Below are positions 29,353 to 37,849 of a stretch of 64,000 nt of DNA, one piece after another (positions within the stretch are counted from its first letter, which is position 1; each line of letters opens with the position of its first letter). The DNA lies in the NCBI RefSeq assembly GCF_020034655.1, contig NZ_JAIQDJ010000001.1, positions 434,001 through 498,000 on the forward strand, in the 5' to 3' direction. The notes below the pieces were generated by a model. That model saw only the letters and a list, made by a program, of their open reading frames with translations, ran no database searches and was not told where the DNA came from. A program made the position numbers and the translations under genes. This stretch comes from Thermomonas beijingensis. Lineage in GTDB: Bacteria > Pseudomonadota > Gammaproteobacteria > Xanthomonadales > Xanthomonadaceae.

Positions 29353-31158
29353 TTAGTCTCTTTGCAGCACATCCAACACCGCCTCGCCATAGCGTTCCAG
29401 CTTGCCGGCACCCACGCCGCTGATGGCGGCCAGCGCAGTGAGGGTGTGCGGGTGGTGTTGGGCAATGCTGCGCAAGGTGGCGTCGTGAAAGATCACGTAG
29501 GCGGGCACGTTTTGCTCGCGTGCGGTGCTGCTGCGCCAGTTGCGCAGGGTATCGAAGCGCGCTTCGGCGTCAGGGGAGAGTGCACGGTTGATGCTGGCGG
29601 TGGTGTCATTGCGACGGCGCGTGCGCTCGCGCTTGTTGGGGTCTTCACGCAGGTGAAGCTGGTGTTCGCCGCGCAGCAGCGGGGTGGCGGCTTGGGTCAG
29701 GCGCAATGCGCCAAAGCTGTCGAAGTCGGCCTCCAGCAAGCCGGCGGCCACCAGTTGCCGGAACACGCTGCGCCAGCGCGATGCGTCCAGTTCGCTGCCG
29801 ATGCCGTAGGTGCTGACCGTGTGGTGGCCGAATTGGCGCACTTTGGCGTTGTCGGCACCGCGCAAGACGTCGATCAGATGTGCCGCGCCAAAGCGCTGCC
29901 CGGTGCGATAGGCGCACGACAGCGCTTTGCGTGCAGCCTCGGTGGCATCCCAGACGCGTGGCGGGAGCAAGCAGTTGTCGCAATGGCCGCAGCCACCACC
30001 GTGGGCTTCGCCAAAATAGGCCAGCAGGCTTTGCCGGCGGCAGCCGGTGGACTCGCAATAGCCGATCAGTGCATCCAGTTTGGCGTTTTCCAGGCGCTTG
30101 CGTTCCTCGCTGGCCTCGCCCTCGGCAATCATCTTGCGCAGCAGCACGGCATCACCCAGACCATAGGCCAGCCATGCTTCCGAGGCTTCACCATCGCGGC
30201 CGGCGCGGCCGGTTTCCTGATAATAGCCTTCCAGTGATTTTGGCAGGTCCAAATGCGCAACAAAGCGCACATCGGGCTTGTCGATGCCCATGCCAAACGC
30301 AATCGTGGCCACCATCACGATGCCGTCTTCGTGCAGAAAACGGCGCTGATGGGTGGCGCGTGTGGCCGCATCCAGCCCGGCGTGATACGGCAGCGCGTTG
30401 ACACCTTGCTCGACCAGCAGCTCCGCAGTGGCCTCGACCTTGCGCCGCGACAGGCAATAGACGATGCCGCTTGCGTTGGCATGGCCCTCCAGAAAATCCA
30501 ACAGCTGGCGGCGGCTGTTGTGCTTGGCGGCAACGTTGTAGCGGATGTTGGGGCGATCAAACGAGCTGACAAATTGGCGTGCGTCTTCCAGCGCCAGACG
30601 CTCCACGATTTCCCGCCGGGTGGGCGCGTCGGCGGTGGCAGTCAGTGCGATGCGCGGTACCTGCGGCCAGCGTTCGTGCAGCAAGGTGAGCTGGCGATAC
30701 TCGGGGCGGAAATCATGGCCCCATTGCGACACGCAATGCGCTTCATCGATGGCGAACAGGGCAATCTGCGTGCGTTCCAGCAGCGCCAGAAAGCGCGCTG
30801 TCAGCAGGCGTTCGGGGGCGACGTAGAGCAGGTCCAGCCCGTCATCGACAAGTTGCTGTTCCACTTGCGCGGCGCTGCGGGCATCCAGACTGGAATTGAG
30901 GAAGGCGGCGCGCACGCCCAGCTGACGCAAGGCCTCCACTTGGTCTTGCATCAGCGCAATCAGCGGCGACACCACAATCGCGGTACCGGCGCGCAGCAAC
31001 GCCGGCAGTTGGTAGCACAGCGATTTGCCGCCGCCGGTAGGCATCAGCACCAGCGCATCACCGCCGCCAGTGACGTGCTCGACAATCTGGCCTTGCTCGC
31101 CGCGGAAGCGGTCGTATCCAAAGACGTGGCGAAGTGTATCGAGTGCGGCGGAAGGCAT
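29353..31158 (-). CDS. recQ: RecQ DNA helicase
   Basis: 3'-5' superfamily 2 helicase of recombination repair, 601 residues from ATG 31158 ([22 protein letters not shown]). Motif [13 protein letters not shown], motif [22 protein letters not shown], motif [14 protein letters not shown], a zinc-binding region with [12 protein letters not shown] and CGHCDNC, a winged-helix domain, and a C-terminal HRDC domain ([16 protein letters not shown]). An in-frame extension to 31218 is not supported. The gene converges on the tRNA-Lys repeats and ends seven bases from them. Confidence 0.96.
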   Translation of the reverse strand: MPSAALDTLRHVFGYDRFRGEQGQIVEHVTGGGDALVLMPTGGGKSLCYQLPALLRAGTAIVVSPLIALMQDQVEALRQLGVRAAFLNSSLDARSAAQVEQQLVDDGLDLLYVAPERLLTARFLALLERTQIALFAIDEAHCVSQWGHDFRPEYRQLTLLHERWPQVPRIALTATADAPTRREIVERLALEDARQFVSSFDRPNIRYNVAAKHNSRRQLLDFLEGHANASGIVYCLSRRKVEATAELLVEQGVNALPYHAGLDAATRATHQRRFLHEDGIVMVATIAFGMGIDKPDVRFVAHLDLPKSLEGYYQETGRAGRDGEASEAWLAYGLGDAVLLRKMIAEGEASEERKRLENAKLDALIGYCESTGCRRQSLLAYFGEAHGGGCGHCDNCLLPPRVWDATEAARKALSCAYRTGQRFGAAHLIDVLRGADNAKVRQFGHHTVSTYGIGSELDASRWRSVFRQLVAAGLLEADFDSFGALRLTQAATPLLRGEHQLHLREDPNKRERTRRRNDTTASINRALSPDAEARFDTLRNWRSSTAREQNVPAYVIFHDATLRSIAQHHPHTLTALAAISGVGAGKLERYGEAVLDVLQRD

Positions 31159-31207
31159 CCGCCTAGAGTAGCAAGCGTTGCTGTTCGCCCGATACGCGCA
31201 CCATGCA

Positions 31208-31233
31208 GCCCCTCCCATCGCGCCGGGAGGGGC
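31208..31233 (-). terminator. GC hairpin after dps
   Basis: GCCCCTCCC (31208-31216) pairs with GGGAGGGGC (31225-31233), nine perfect pairs with an eight-base loop, in the 84-base gap between dps and recQ. No T-run follows on either strand, so it could end dps transcription only with help or could stabilise the dps mRNA end. Confidence 0.35.
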
Positions 31234-31242
31234 GGGGTACGC

Positions 31243-31794
31243 TCACTCCAGCAGCGAACGCAGCATCCATGCGTATTTTTCGTGGGTCTGCAGGCGTGTG
31301 GTGAGCAGGTCAACGCTGGGGTCGTCGCCGGCGCTATCGGCAGCTTTCAGTACTTTGCGCGCGGTGCGGCAAAAGGCTTCGTTGCCACTGACCAGTTGTT
31401 GCACCATGTCATGCCACGCCAGCGTGCCGGTTTGGCCGGGCGTTTCCTTGATCGACGAGAGCTGCGCGAATTCGGTGTAGCTACCGGGGGCATTGAAGCC
31501 CAATGCGCGGATGCGTTCGGCGATTTCGTCAAGCGCGGTCCATTGTTCGCTGTATTGGGTTTCGAACATGGTGTGCAGGGCATTGAACATCGGCCCCGTC
31601 ACATTCCAGTGGAAGTTGTGGGTTTTCAGGTACAGCGTGTAAGCATCGGCGAGCACATGCGATAGGCCATCGGCAATCTCGGCGCGATCACCGCCGCTGA
31701 TGCCGATATCAATGGTGGCTGTTGTGGCGGAAGCCTTGCCGGGCTTCTCGCTATGCTTGTTGCTGGATTTAGCGCTGGGCTTGCTCTTGGCCAT
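31243..31794 (-). CDS. dps: Dps-family DNA-protecting ferritin
   Basis: Dodecameric mini-ferritin of 183 residues that stores iron and shields DNA in stress. The ferroxidase site pattern is present: HNFHWNVTGPMFNALHTMF with two His, then ALDEIAERIRALG with Asp and Glu. An unusually long Lys/Ser/Ala-rich N-terminal tail of about 25 residues (MAKSKPSAKSSNKHSEKPGK) is the type that contacts DNA. The start at 31794 has AGGAG upstream. It diverges from hrpA. A candidate promoter (TTCAAG, 17-base spacer, TATTGT) lies in the shared gap. Confidence 0.93.
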   Translation of the reverse strand: MAKSKPSAKSSNKHSEKPGKASATTATIDIGISGGDRAEIADGLSHVLADAYTLYLKTHNFHWNVTGPMFNALHTMFETQYSEQWTALDEIAERIRALGFNAPGSYTEFAQLSSIKETPGQTGTLAWHDMVQQLVSGNEAFCRTARKVLKAADSAGDDPSVDLLTTRLQTHEKYAWMLRSLLE

Positions 31795-31888
31795 GACCGA
31801 CTCCTGCAGGTGTGAAAAAGCGGGCTTGCGGCGACAATACGCGGGTTTTGCGACAACTTGAAATTCAACATATCACTGTCATTCATAG
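31795..31888. promoter_or_regulatory. Divergent dps/hrpA promoter region
   Basis: 94 bases between divergent starts, AT-richer than the flanks. On the minus strand TTCAAG and TATTGT are 17 bases apart and could serve dps. No clear OxyR or Fur site was recognised. Confidence 0.4.
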
Positions 31889-34800
31889 ATGCGCGCTATC
31901 GATACTCAATTCAAGCCAGGGGCCGTGCAAACACCGCGCCAGGCAAGGGCGTGGATCAGCGCCGCGTTGACGCGTGACCGTGGGCGTTTGCTGGGGCTGC
32001 TGTCGAAATGGCAGGCCAACCCTGCAGATGCCGCACTGCGCGCCGCAATGGTTGAAGCGTTGCAAGTCTCGGTGGCCGCCTGTGCGCAGCGCGCCACGCA
32101 GCTTCCCGGCGCAACCATCGATGACAGCTTGCCGATTGCCGCCCACGCCGACGACATCATCGAATTGATCCGCCGTCACCAGGTGGTGGTGATTGCCGGT
32201 GAAACCGGCAGCGGCAAGACCACGCAACTGCCCAAGCTGTGCCTGTTGGCCGGGCGCGGCGCGGCCGGGGTGATTGGTTGCACCCAGCCGCGCCGGATTG
32301 CGGCGCGTTCGGTGGCGCGGCGGGTGGCTGAAGAATTGCAGGTGCCCATCGGCGGTGCGGTGGGGTTTCAGGTGCGCTTCAACGATGCGGTGAGCGAGCA
32401 AACCGCGATCAAGTTCATGACCGACGGTATCTTGCTGGCGGAAATCCAGACCGACCGTTGGTTGTCGAAGTACGACACGCTGATCATCGACGAAGCGCAC
32501 GAGCGCAGTCTCAATATTGATTTCCTGCTGGGCTATCTGAAGCAACTGCTGCCGCGGCGACCCGACCTGAAGCTGCTTGTCACCTCGGCCACGATTGATA
32601 CCGGGCGTTTCTCCGCACACTTCGGGGGTGCGCCCGTGGTGAGTGTCGAGGGGCGCGGCTATCCGGTGGAGATGCGCTATCGGGACATGGGGTCAGAGTC
32701 GCTGTCTGATGCAACCCAATCGGGAAGCAAGCAGGCGTTGGCAAGAAGTGATCCTGACCCTGTTTCCGGCATCGTCGCCGCCTGCGATGAAATCCAGCGC
32801 GAGAAATCCATTGGCGATGTGCTGATTTTCTTGCCCGGTGAGCGCGAAATTCGCGATGTGCACCAAGCACTGGAACGGCGCAAATATCGGCATACCGAAG
32901 TACTGCCGCTGTATGCGCGGTTATCGGCCAAAGACCAGGATCGTGTGTTCCACCCCGGTCCGCAGCGACGCATCGTGTTGGCCACCAATGTGGCGGAAAC
33001 CTCGTTGACGGTGCCACGCATCCACTTCGTCATCGACCCCGGCGTGGCGCGAGTGAAGCGTTACAGCCCGCGCCAGAAGTTGGATCGCCTGCATATCGAA
33101 GCGGTGTCGCAAGCCAGCGCCAATCAGCGTGCTGGCCGCTGCGGGCGGATTGCGCCGGGTGTGTGTTTTCGCTTGTATTCCGAAGCGGAATTTTCAGCAC
33201 GCCCCGAATTTACCGATCCGGAAATCCGCCGCGCCGCATTGGGTGGCGTGATTTTGCGGATGCTGTCGCTGGGGTTGGGTGACATCGAGCAGTTTCCATT
33301 TTTGGAGCCACCCGATCCGCGTGCGATTGCCGATGGTTGGCAGCAGTTGTCCGAGTTGGGTGCCGTCGATCCGCAGCGCAAGCTCACTGCGATTGGCAAG
33401 CAGATGGCCAAACTGCCGGTGGACGTCAAGCTCTCGCGCATGTTGGTGGCCGCACGCACGCATGGCGTGCTGCACGACATGCTGGTAATTGCCAGTTTCC
33501 TGGGCATCCAAGACCCACGCGAGCGCCCTGCCGATGCGCGCGGTGCAGCCGATGCCGCGCATGCGGAATTTGTCGATGGCAAGTCCGAGTTTGTGGGTAT
33601 TTTGAAGCTGTGGCAGGCCTACCGCACGGCGCATGAAGAGCTCACCCAATCGCAATTACGCAAATGGGCCGACAAACATTTCCTTGGCTTTTTGCGCTTG
33701 CGCGAATGGTGGGAACTGCATCGGCAATTGAAGTTGCAGTGCGAGGAGCTTTGGGCGAAAACGGGGTCAGAGAACAGGTCCCGGCAACCGAAGTCGGGCG
33801 TGGATGAATCCCGCAAGGAAATGTTGCCGGGAACAGTGCCAAAAGCGGATGCGAGCACTCTTTCCAATGGGGGGGCAGCGCAGTTCTGCGCCCTCCACCG
33901 TGCACTGATCGCCGGCCTGCCCACGCAGATTGGCCATCGCAGTGACAAAGGCGTGTTCGATGGCCCACGTGGGCGCAAATTTGCCTTGTTCCCCGGTTCG
34001 AAATTGGCATCCAAGCCGCCGCCATGGGTGCTTTCGGCCAACCTGCTGGATACCGAAAAAGTGTGGGCGCTGACCAATGCCGGGATCGAGCCGGATTGGG
34101 TGATCGCCGAATTGCCGCATTTGTTGGCGCGCCGCCAGCACGACCCGCATTGGTCGCGCGCGCAGGGCCGCGTATTGGGCAGCGAGCAGATCAGCTTGTT
34201 CGGTTTGGTATTGGCGCCGAAAAAACCCATTCACTATGGCGCGCTGTTTCCCGAAGAGAGCCGCGCCATCTTTGTGCGCGATGCGCTGTTGACCGGCGAG
34301 ATCAACATGCGCAGCAGCTTTGTTGCGCGCAATTTGCGCACCTTGGAATTAGCGCAGCAGGAAGAAGCCAAGCAGCGGCGTGTGGGACTGGTGGTGGATG
34401 AAGACTGGCAGGCGCGTTGGTATCTGGATCGCTTGCCGGTGCACATCCACAACACGCAGGCATTGGAAGCATGGTTCGGGACATTGTCGAAAGAGCAGAA
34501 AGCGGCGCTGGAGTGGAGCCGCGACGAACTCTTGGTGGCTGACCAGAGCGATGCAGCGCGCTTCCCTGCGTATCTGCCATTGGGCGATGCGCGGCTGGCG
34601 GTGCACTACCGCTTCGAGCCGGGCGCGGTGGACGGCGGCATGACGGTGGTGGTGCCGCTGCATCTGTTGAATGCGCTGGATGCGGCGCGCTTGTCGTGGC
34701 TGGCGCCTGGGTTTGTGGAAGACAAGGCGGCGGCGTTGATCAAGACATTGCCGAAAGTCATTCGCCGCAATGTCGTGCCGGCCCCCGAATTTGCGCGGGC

Positions 34801-35926
34801 CTTCGCGGATGCGTTTCCGCAACCGGATGCCGATGCCATCGACGGTGCATTGGCGCGCTTCCTGAAAAAACTTTCCGGCGTGGAGATCGGTGCGATGGAC
34901 TTCGATGCCGCCGCGTTGGAGCCGCATCTGCACGCCAATCTGCGCCTGTTGGAGGGCAACCATGTGCTGGCCGAATCCCGCAATCTGGACGACTTGCGGG
35001 CACGCTTTGGCAAGCGCGCGGCCGATGCGTTTGCGCAACATGCCGCACAAGGCATGACTACGGAAGGCATGACCCAGTTTCCGCTGCAACCGGTACCGCA
35101 CACCGTGCCCGGCGTGGGGGGGGTGCCGGCGTACCCGGCCTTGCAGGACGATGGCGCAACGGTGTCGCTGCAGGTGCATGCGCAGCGCGAAATGGCCGAG
35201 CGTCTGCACCCACAGGGGGTGCGCCGGTTGCTGGCGATTGCACTGGCCGATAAATGCAAACAGGCGCGCAAGCAATTGCCGGTGCAGCCGAAGATTTCAC
35301 TGCTGTATGCGGCGATCGAGTCGGCTGCGCCACGCAAGGATGGCTTGAAGGATAGCGATCGCTTGCGCGCCGATTTGGTCGATGGCGCGTTTGCTGCGTT
35401 GAGTGCCGATGGCTTGCTGGACGTGCGCGATGCCACTGCCTTCGGCCAGTGCTGCGATGTCATCGGCAAAGGCGTGTTTGCAGAAGCGATGCAGCGGCTG
35501 AAACAGGCCGATGCGATTCTGACCCTGGTGGCCGAGGTACGCGGCAAATTGGAATCAACGTTGATGGGCTGGGCCAGCGCCAACCTGGATGACATGCGTG
35601 GCCAGTTGGAAGCGCTGACGCCGCCCGGCTTTTTGCGCGATACGCCGGCGCAAGCCTTGGCCGAATACCCGCGCTGGTTGAAAGCGCTCTCGCTGCGCGG
35701 CGAACGCGCCCAGCGCGACCCGGTGCGCGATCAGGCGCGGCTGCTGGAACTCAAGCCATTTGCCGATGCGCTGGCAAGCGCGAATCCCGCCGACCCCGAA
35801 ACGCAGGCGTTGCGCTGGGAGCTGGAAGAACTGCGCGTGCAATTATTTGCACAGGAATTGGGCGTGAAAGGCGGGGTGTCACCGAAACGTCTGGCCGCAC
35901 GCGTGCAGCGCTTGCAGCGTCATTGA
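31889..35926 (+). CDS. hrpA: HrpA DEAH-box RNA helicase with two in-frame inserts
   Basis: 1345-residue ATP-dependent RNA helicase (E. coli HrpA about 1300). Walker A GETGSGKTT (residues 104-112), DEAH (201-204), TSATIDTGRF, LATNVAETSLTVP and QRAGRCGR, followed by the HA2/OB region and the long HrpA-specific C-terminal domain. HrpA resolves stalled ribosomes and processes fimbrial mRNA in E. coli. Two stretches break the expected family pattern: about residues 267-293, beginning GSESLSDATQSG, and about 624-662, beginning TGSENRSRQPK. Both start from the DNA GGGGTCAGAG and look like repeat elements inserted without loss of frame. ATG 31889 is the first plausible start; the ribosome site is weak. 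Confidence 0.95.
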   Translation: MRAIDTQFKPGAVQTPRQARAWISAALTRDRGRLLGLLSKWQANPADAALRAAMVEALQVSVAACAQRATQLPGATIDDSLPIAAHADDIIELIRRHQVVVIAGETGSGKTTQLPKLCLLAGRGAAGVIGCTQPRRIAARSVARRVAEELQVPIGGAVGFQVRFNDAVSEQTAIKFMTDGILLAEIQTDRWLSKYDTLIIDEAHERSLNIDFLLGYLKQLLPRRPDLKLLVTSATIDTGRFSAHFGGAPVVSVEGRGYPVEMRYRDMGSESLSDATQSGSKQALARSDPDPVSGIVAACDEIQREKSIGDVLIFLPGEREIRDVHQALERRKYRHTEVLPLYARLSAKDQDRVFHPGPQRRIVLATNVAETSLTVPRIHFVIDPGVARVKRYSPRQKLDRLHIEAVSQASANQRAGRCGRIAPGVCFRLYSEAEFSARPEFTDPEIRRAALGGVILRMLSLGLGDIEQFPFLEPPDPRAIADGWQQLSELGAVDPQRKLTAIGKQMAKLPVDVKLSRMLVAARTHGVLHDMLVIASFLGIQDPRERPADARGAADAAHAEFVDGKSEFVGILKLWQAYRTAHEELTQSQLRKWADKHFLGFLRLREWWELHRQLKLQCEELWAKTGSENRSRQPKSGVDESRKEMLPGTVPKADASTLSNGGAAQFCALHRALIAGLPTQIGHRSDKGVFDGPRGRKFALFPGSKLASKPPPWVLSANLLDTEKVWALTNAGIEPDWVIAELPHLLARRQHDPHWSRAQGRVLGSEQISLFGLVLAPKKPIHYGALFPEESRAIFVRDALLTGEINMRSSFVARNLRTLELAQQEEAKQRRVGLVVDEDWQARWYLDRLPVHIHNTQALEAWFGTLSKEQKAALEWSRDELLVADQSDAARFPAYLPLGDARLAVHYRFEPGAVDGGMTVVVPLHLLNALDAARLSWLAPGFVEDKAAALIKTLPKVIRRNVVPAPEFARAFADAFPQPDADAIDGALARFLKKLSGVEIGAMDFDAAALEPHLHANLRLLEGNHVLAESRNLDDLRARFGKRAADAFAQHAAQGMTTEGMTQFPLQPVPHTVPGVGGVPAYPALQDDGATVSLQVHAQREMAERLHPQGVRRLLAIALADKCKQARKQLPVQPKISLLYAAIESAAPRKDGLKDSDRLRADLVDGAFAALSADGLLDVRDATAFGQCCDVIGKGVFAEAMQRLKQADAILTLVAEVRGKLESTLMGWASANLDDMRGQLEALTPPGFLRDTPAQALAEYPRWLKALSLRGERAQRDPVRDQARLLELKPFADALASANPADPETQALRWELEELRVQLFAQELGVKGGVSPKRLAARVQRLQRH
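32689..32761 (+). repeat. Palindromic REP-like insert 1 inside hrpA
   Basis: Left end GGGGTCAGAGTC (32689-32700); right end GATCCTGACCC (32750-32760), an imperfect inverted copy (9 of 11). The roughly 72 bases are read in frame and fall in a variable linker after the RecA1 domain. Confidence 0.55.
33763..33840 (+). repeat. Palindromic REP-like insert 2 inside hrpA
   Basis: Starts GGGGTCAGAG like insert 1 and contains the perfect inverted repeat TCCCGGCAAC (33779-33788) / GTTGCCGGGA (33823-33832). A right-hand CTGACCCC end is missing, so the copy is decayed or truncated. Confidence 0.5.
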
Positions 35927-35936
35927 ACGACGTGCT

Positions 35937-37724
35937 TCAAGTAGGGTCATCCACGCGCTCACCCAGCAATTCGCGCTGCTGGCGTTCCAATTCTTCGGCA
36001 TAACGCTTGCGGACGAAGCGTTCCGATAGCACCCCAAGCACGTGCCGCTGTTCATCCAGCACTGCAAGTTCGTCGCTTTGGCTGCTATCAAATTGCCGCA
36101 TCACTGCAAGTGCATCAGCATCGGCGGCCAAGGCATTGGCGCGGCTTTGCGCGTAGTCCTGCACGGGGGCCTGCAGCTTGACGCCGTCGGCATAGAGATC
36201 GGCCAGCACCACAATCCCGACGTAATGCGCCTGCGCATCCACCAATACGATGCGGGTAGTGGCACCCAACGGTAATTTTTGCCGCGCTTGCGCCACCGTC
36301 ATCGACGCCAACATGGTTTCTGGGCCGCGCCGCATCATCTTGCCGGCGGTGAGTGCGCTGACCCAGCCCACGTCACGTGCGCTACGGATTTCAGCGCCGC
36401 GCAGATGGAAGCGCCAAGTCGAGAACGAGAACCCGAAGATCCGGCGGGTCATCGAACTGGACACCAGTACCGCTGCGATTGCGCCGCTGGTGAGTGCGAA
36501 ATCGTGGGTACTCTCCAGTACCAGCATGGCCATGGTCATGGGCGCGCCCACAATCGCCGCCGACAGTGCCGCCATCCCAATCAGTGCCGCACCGGTTTCA
36601 TCCAGCGGCGGGTGCCCGAACGCCAGCGCCAGCAGTTTGGCGAATACCGCGCCGAGTAGGGTGCCGGTGAACAGGGAGGCGAAAAATAATCCGCCGCGAA
36701 AGCCAAAACCCAGTGAGATGGCCGAAGCCAGGCACTTCAGTGCCAGCAGCAGTGCCAGCCATTGCAACGGCTGCTGGACGGTCAGGTCCACATGCTGCGC
36801 ACCGTGGCCGGACGAGAGTACCTGCGGGGTCCACATGGCCAGCGGGATCAGCAGGAAACCGCCCATCATGGGCCGCAGCCAACGTGGCAGGCGGGTACGT
36901 TCAACCCCCTGTTCAATCAACGTCACCAGTCGCATGATCGCAATACCTACCAGCGCACTGGCCACGCCCAGCAGGATGTAGAGCGCGTAGTCGCGAAACT
37001 CCAGACCGATGTCGGCAGGGGCAGGCAGCATCGGCAATTGCACTCCAGCGGCGGCGCGCACGGCCACCGCACCCAGCACCGCCACGGCAACCGGCGCCAG
37101 TGCAGCCGGTGTGTAGGCACCGATGACTACTTCGAAGCCATAAAACGCGCCGGCCAGCGGGGCGTCGAATGCGGCGGCAATAGCGGCAGCGGCGCCGGTG
37201 CCGACGAGAGTACGGATGTCGGCACGCCGCAGGCGCAATACGCGGCCCAGTTGCGAGCCGACCCCCGCGCCCATCTGCGCGTAAGCAGCTTCCAGCCCTA
37301 CCGAGGCGCCGCAGCCGTTGGAGAGGATGGTTTGGGTTGCCACGATCAGGTTGTCGCGCATCGACATGCGGCCGCCATGCAGGGCATTGGCTTCCACCGC
37401 ATCCACCAACTGGCGCTTGCGGGCGCGGGCAAACAGGCTGATCAGACCAATGGGGATGCCAAACAGCGGCAGCGCCAACAGCTTCCACGCGTTTAGGTGC
37501 GTCAGTGCACTTAGCCGGTCCCCGTCACCCGGCAGGCCATACCACCAGGCTTGCAGCGCGTGGGCCAGCGCGCCTTGCAGCAGTGACAATGCGCCCGCGA
37601 GCAGGCCGACCAGCAAGGCCAGCAACAGGAAGGCGTCGTCGCGGGTACGAAAACTCTCGCGTAGCAACGATGCCAGCGAGCGCACATGCCGGCGCGCAGA
37701 CATTCGATCGGCGTCAAGCTGCAT
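35937..37724 (-). CDS. ClC-family chloride channel/antiporter with CBS region
   Basis: 595-residue inner-membrane protein with the ClC architecture (about 10-12 segments, residues 30-430) and a C-terminal CBS-pair region (about 445-575). The selectivity segments are variant: NGCGASVGLEAAYAQMGAG stands where GREGP-type sequence is expected, keeping a Glu that could act as gate, and FRGGLFFASLFTGTLLG replaces GxFxP. Such proteins move Cl- alone or in exchange for H+. The start is uncertain; ATG 37703 (MSARRHVRSLAS) is an alternative. It converges on hrpA ten bases away. Confidence 0.85.
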   Translation of the reverse strand: MQLDADRMSARRHVRSLASLLRESFRTRDDAFLLLALLVGLLAGALSLLQGALAHALQAWWYGLPGDGDRLSALTHLNAWKLLALPLFGIPIGLISLFARARKRQLVDAVEANALHGGRMSMRDNLIVATQTILSNGCGASVGLEAAYAQMGAGVGSQLGRVLRLRRADIRTLVGTGAAAAIAAAFDAPLAGAFYGFEVVIGAYTPAALAPVAVAVLGAVAVRAAAGVQLPMLPAPADIGLEFRDYALYILLGVASALVGIAIMRLVTLIEQGVERTRLPRWLRPMMGGFLLIPLAMWTPQVLSSGHGAQHVDLTVQQPLQWLALLLALKCLASAISLGFGFRGGLFFASLFTGTLLGAVFAKLLALAFGHPPLDETGAALIGMAALSAAIVGAPMTMAMLVLESTHDFALTSGAIAAVLVSSSMTRRIFGFSFSTWRFHLRGAEIRSARDVGWVSALTAGKMMRRGPETMLASMTVAQARQKLPLGATTRIVLVDAQAHYVGIVVLADLYADGVKLQAPVQDYAQSRANALAADADALAVMRQFDSSQSDELAVLDEQRHVLGVLSERFVRKRYAEELERQQRELLGERVDDPT

Positions 37725-37849
37725 GCAGGGCGGGCAAAGCGTCAGAGGGAGGGGGCGGGTAGTCTAGAGCAAGCGCGCTACACGTCGTGTGATGCCATGA
37801 ACGGCCCGGAATGCTGGCCGCTGTCGCAGCGGGCCGCTACTGTAGGCAG

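Noticed and set aside
29031-29423. Open frame with a 40-residue periodic peptide through the tRNA-Lys repeats, and frames on the other strand
   Set aside because: The period of 120 bases is divisible by three, so any frame without a stop repeats. The frame begins inside the tRNA, has no ribosome site and runs into antisense recQ. A tpr-like peptide cannot be excluded but is not supported.
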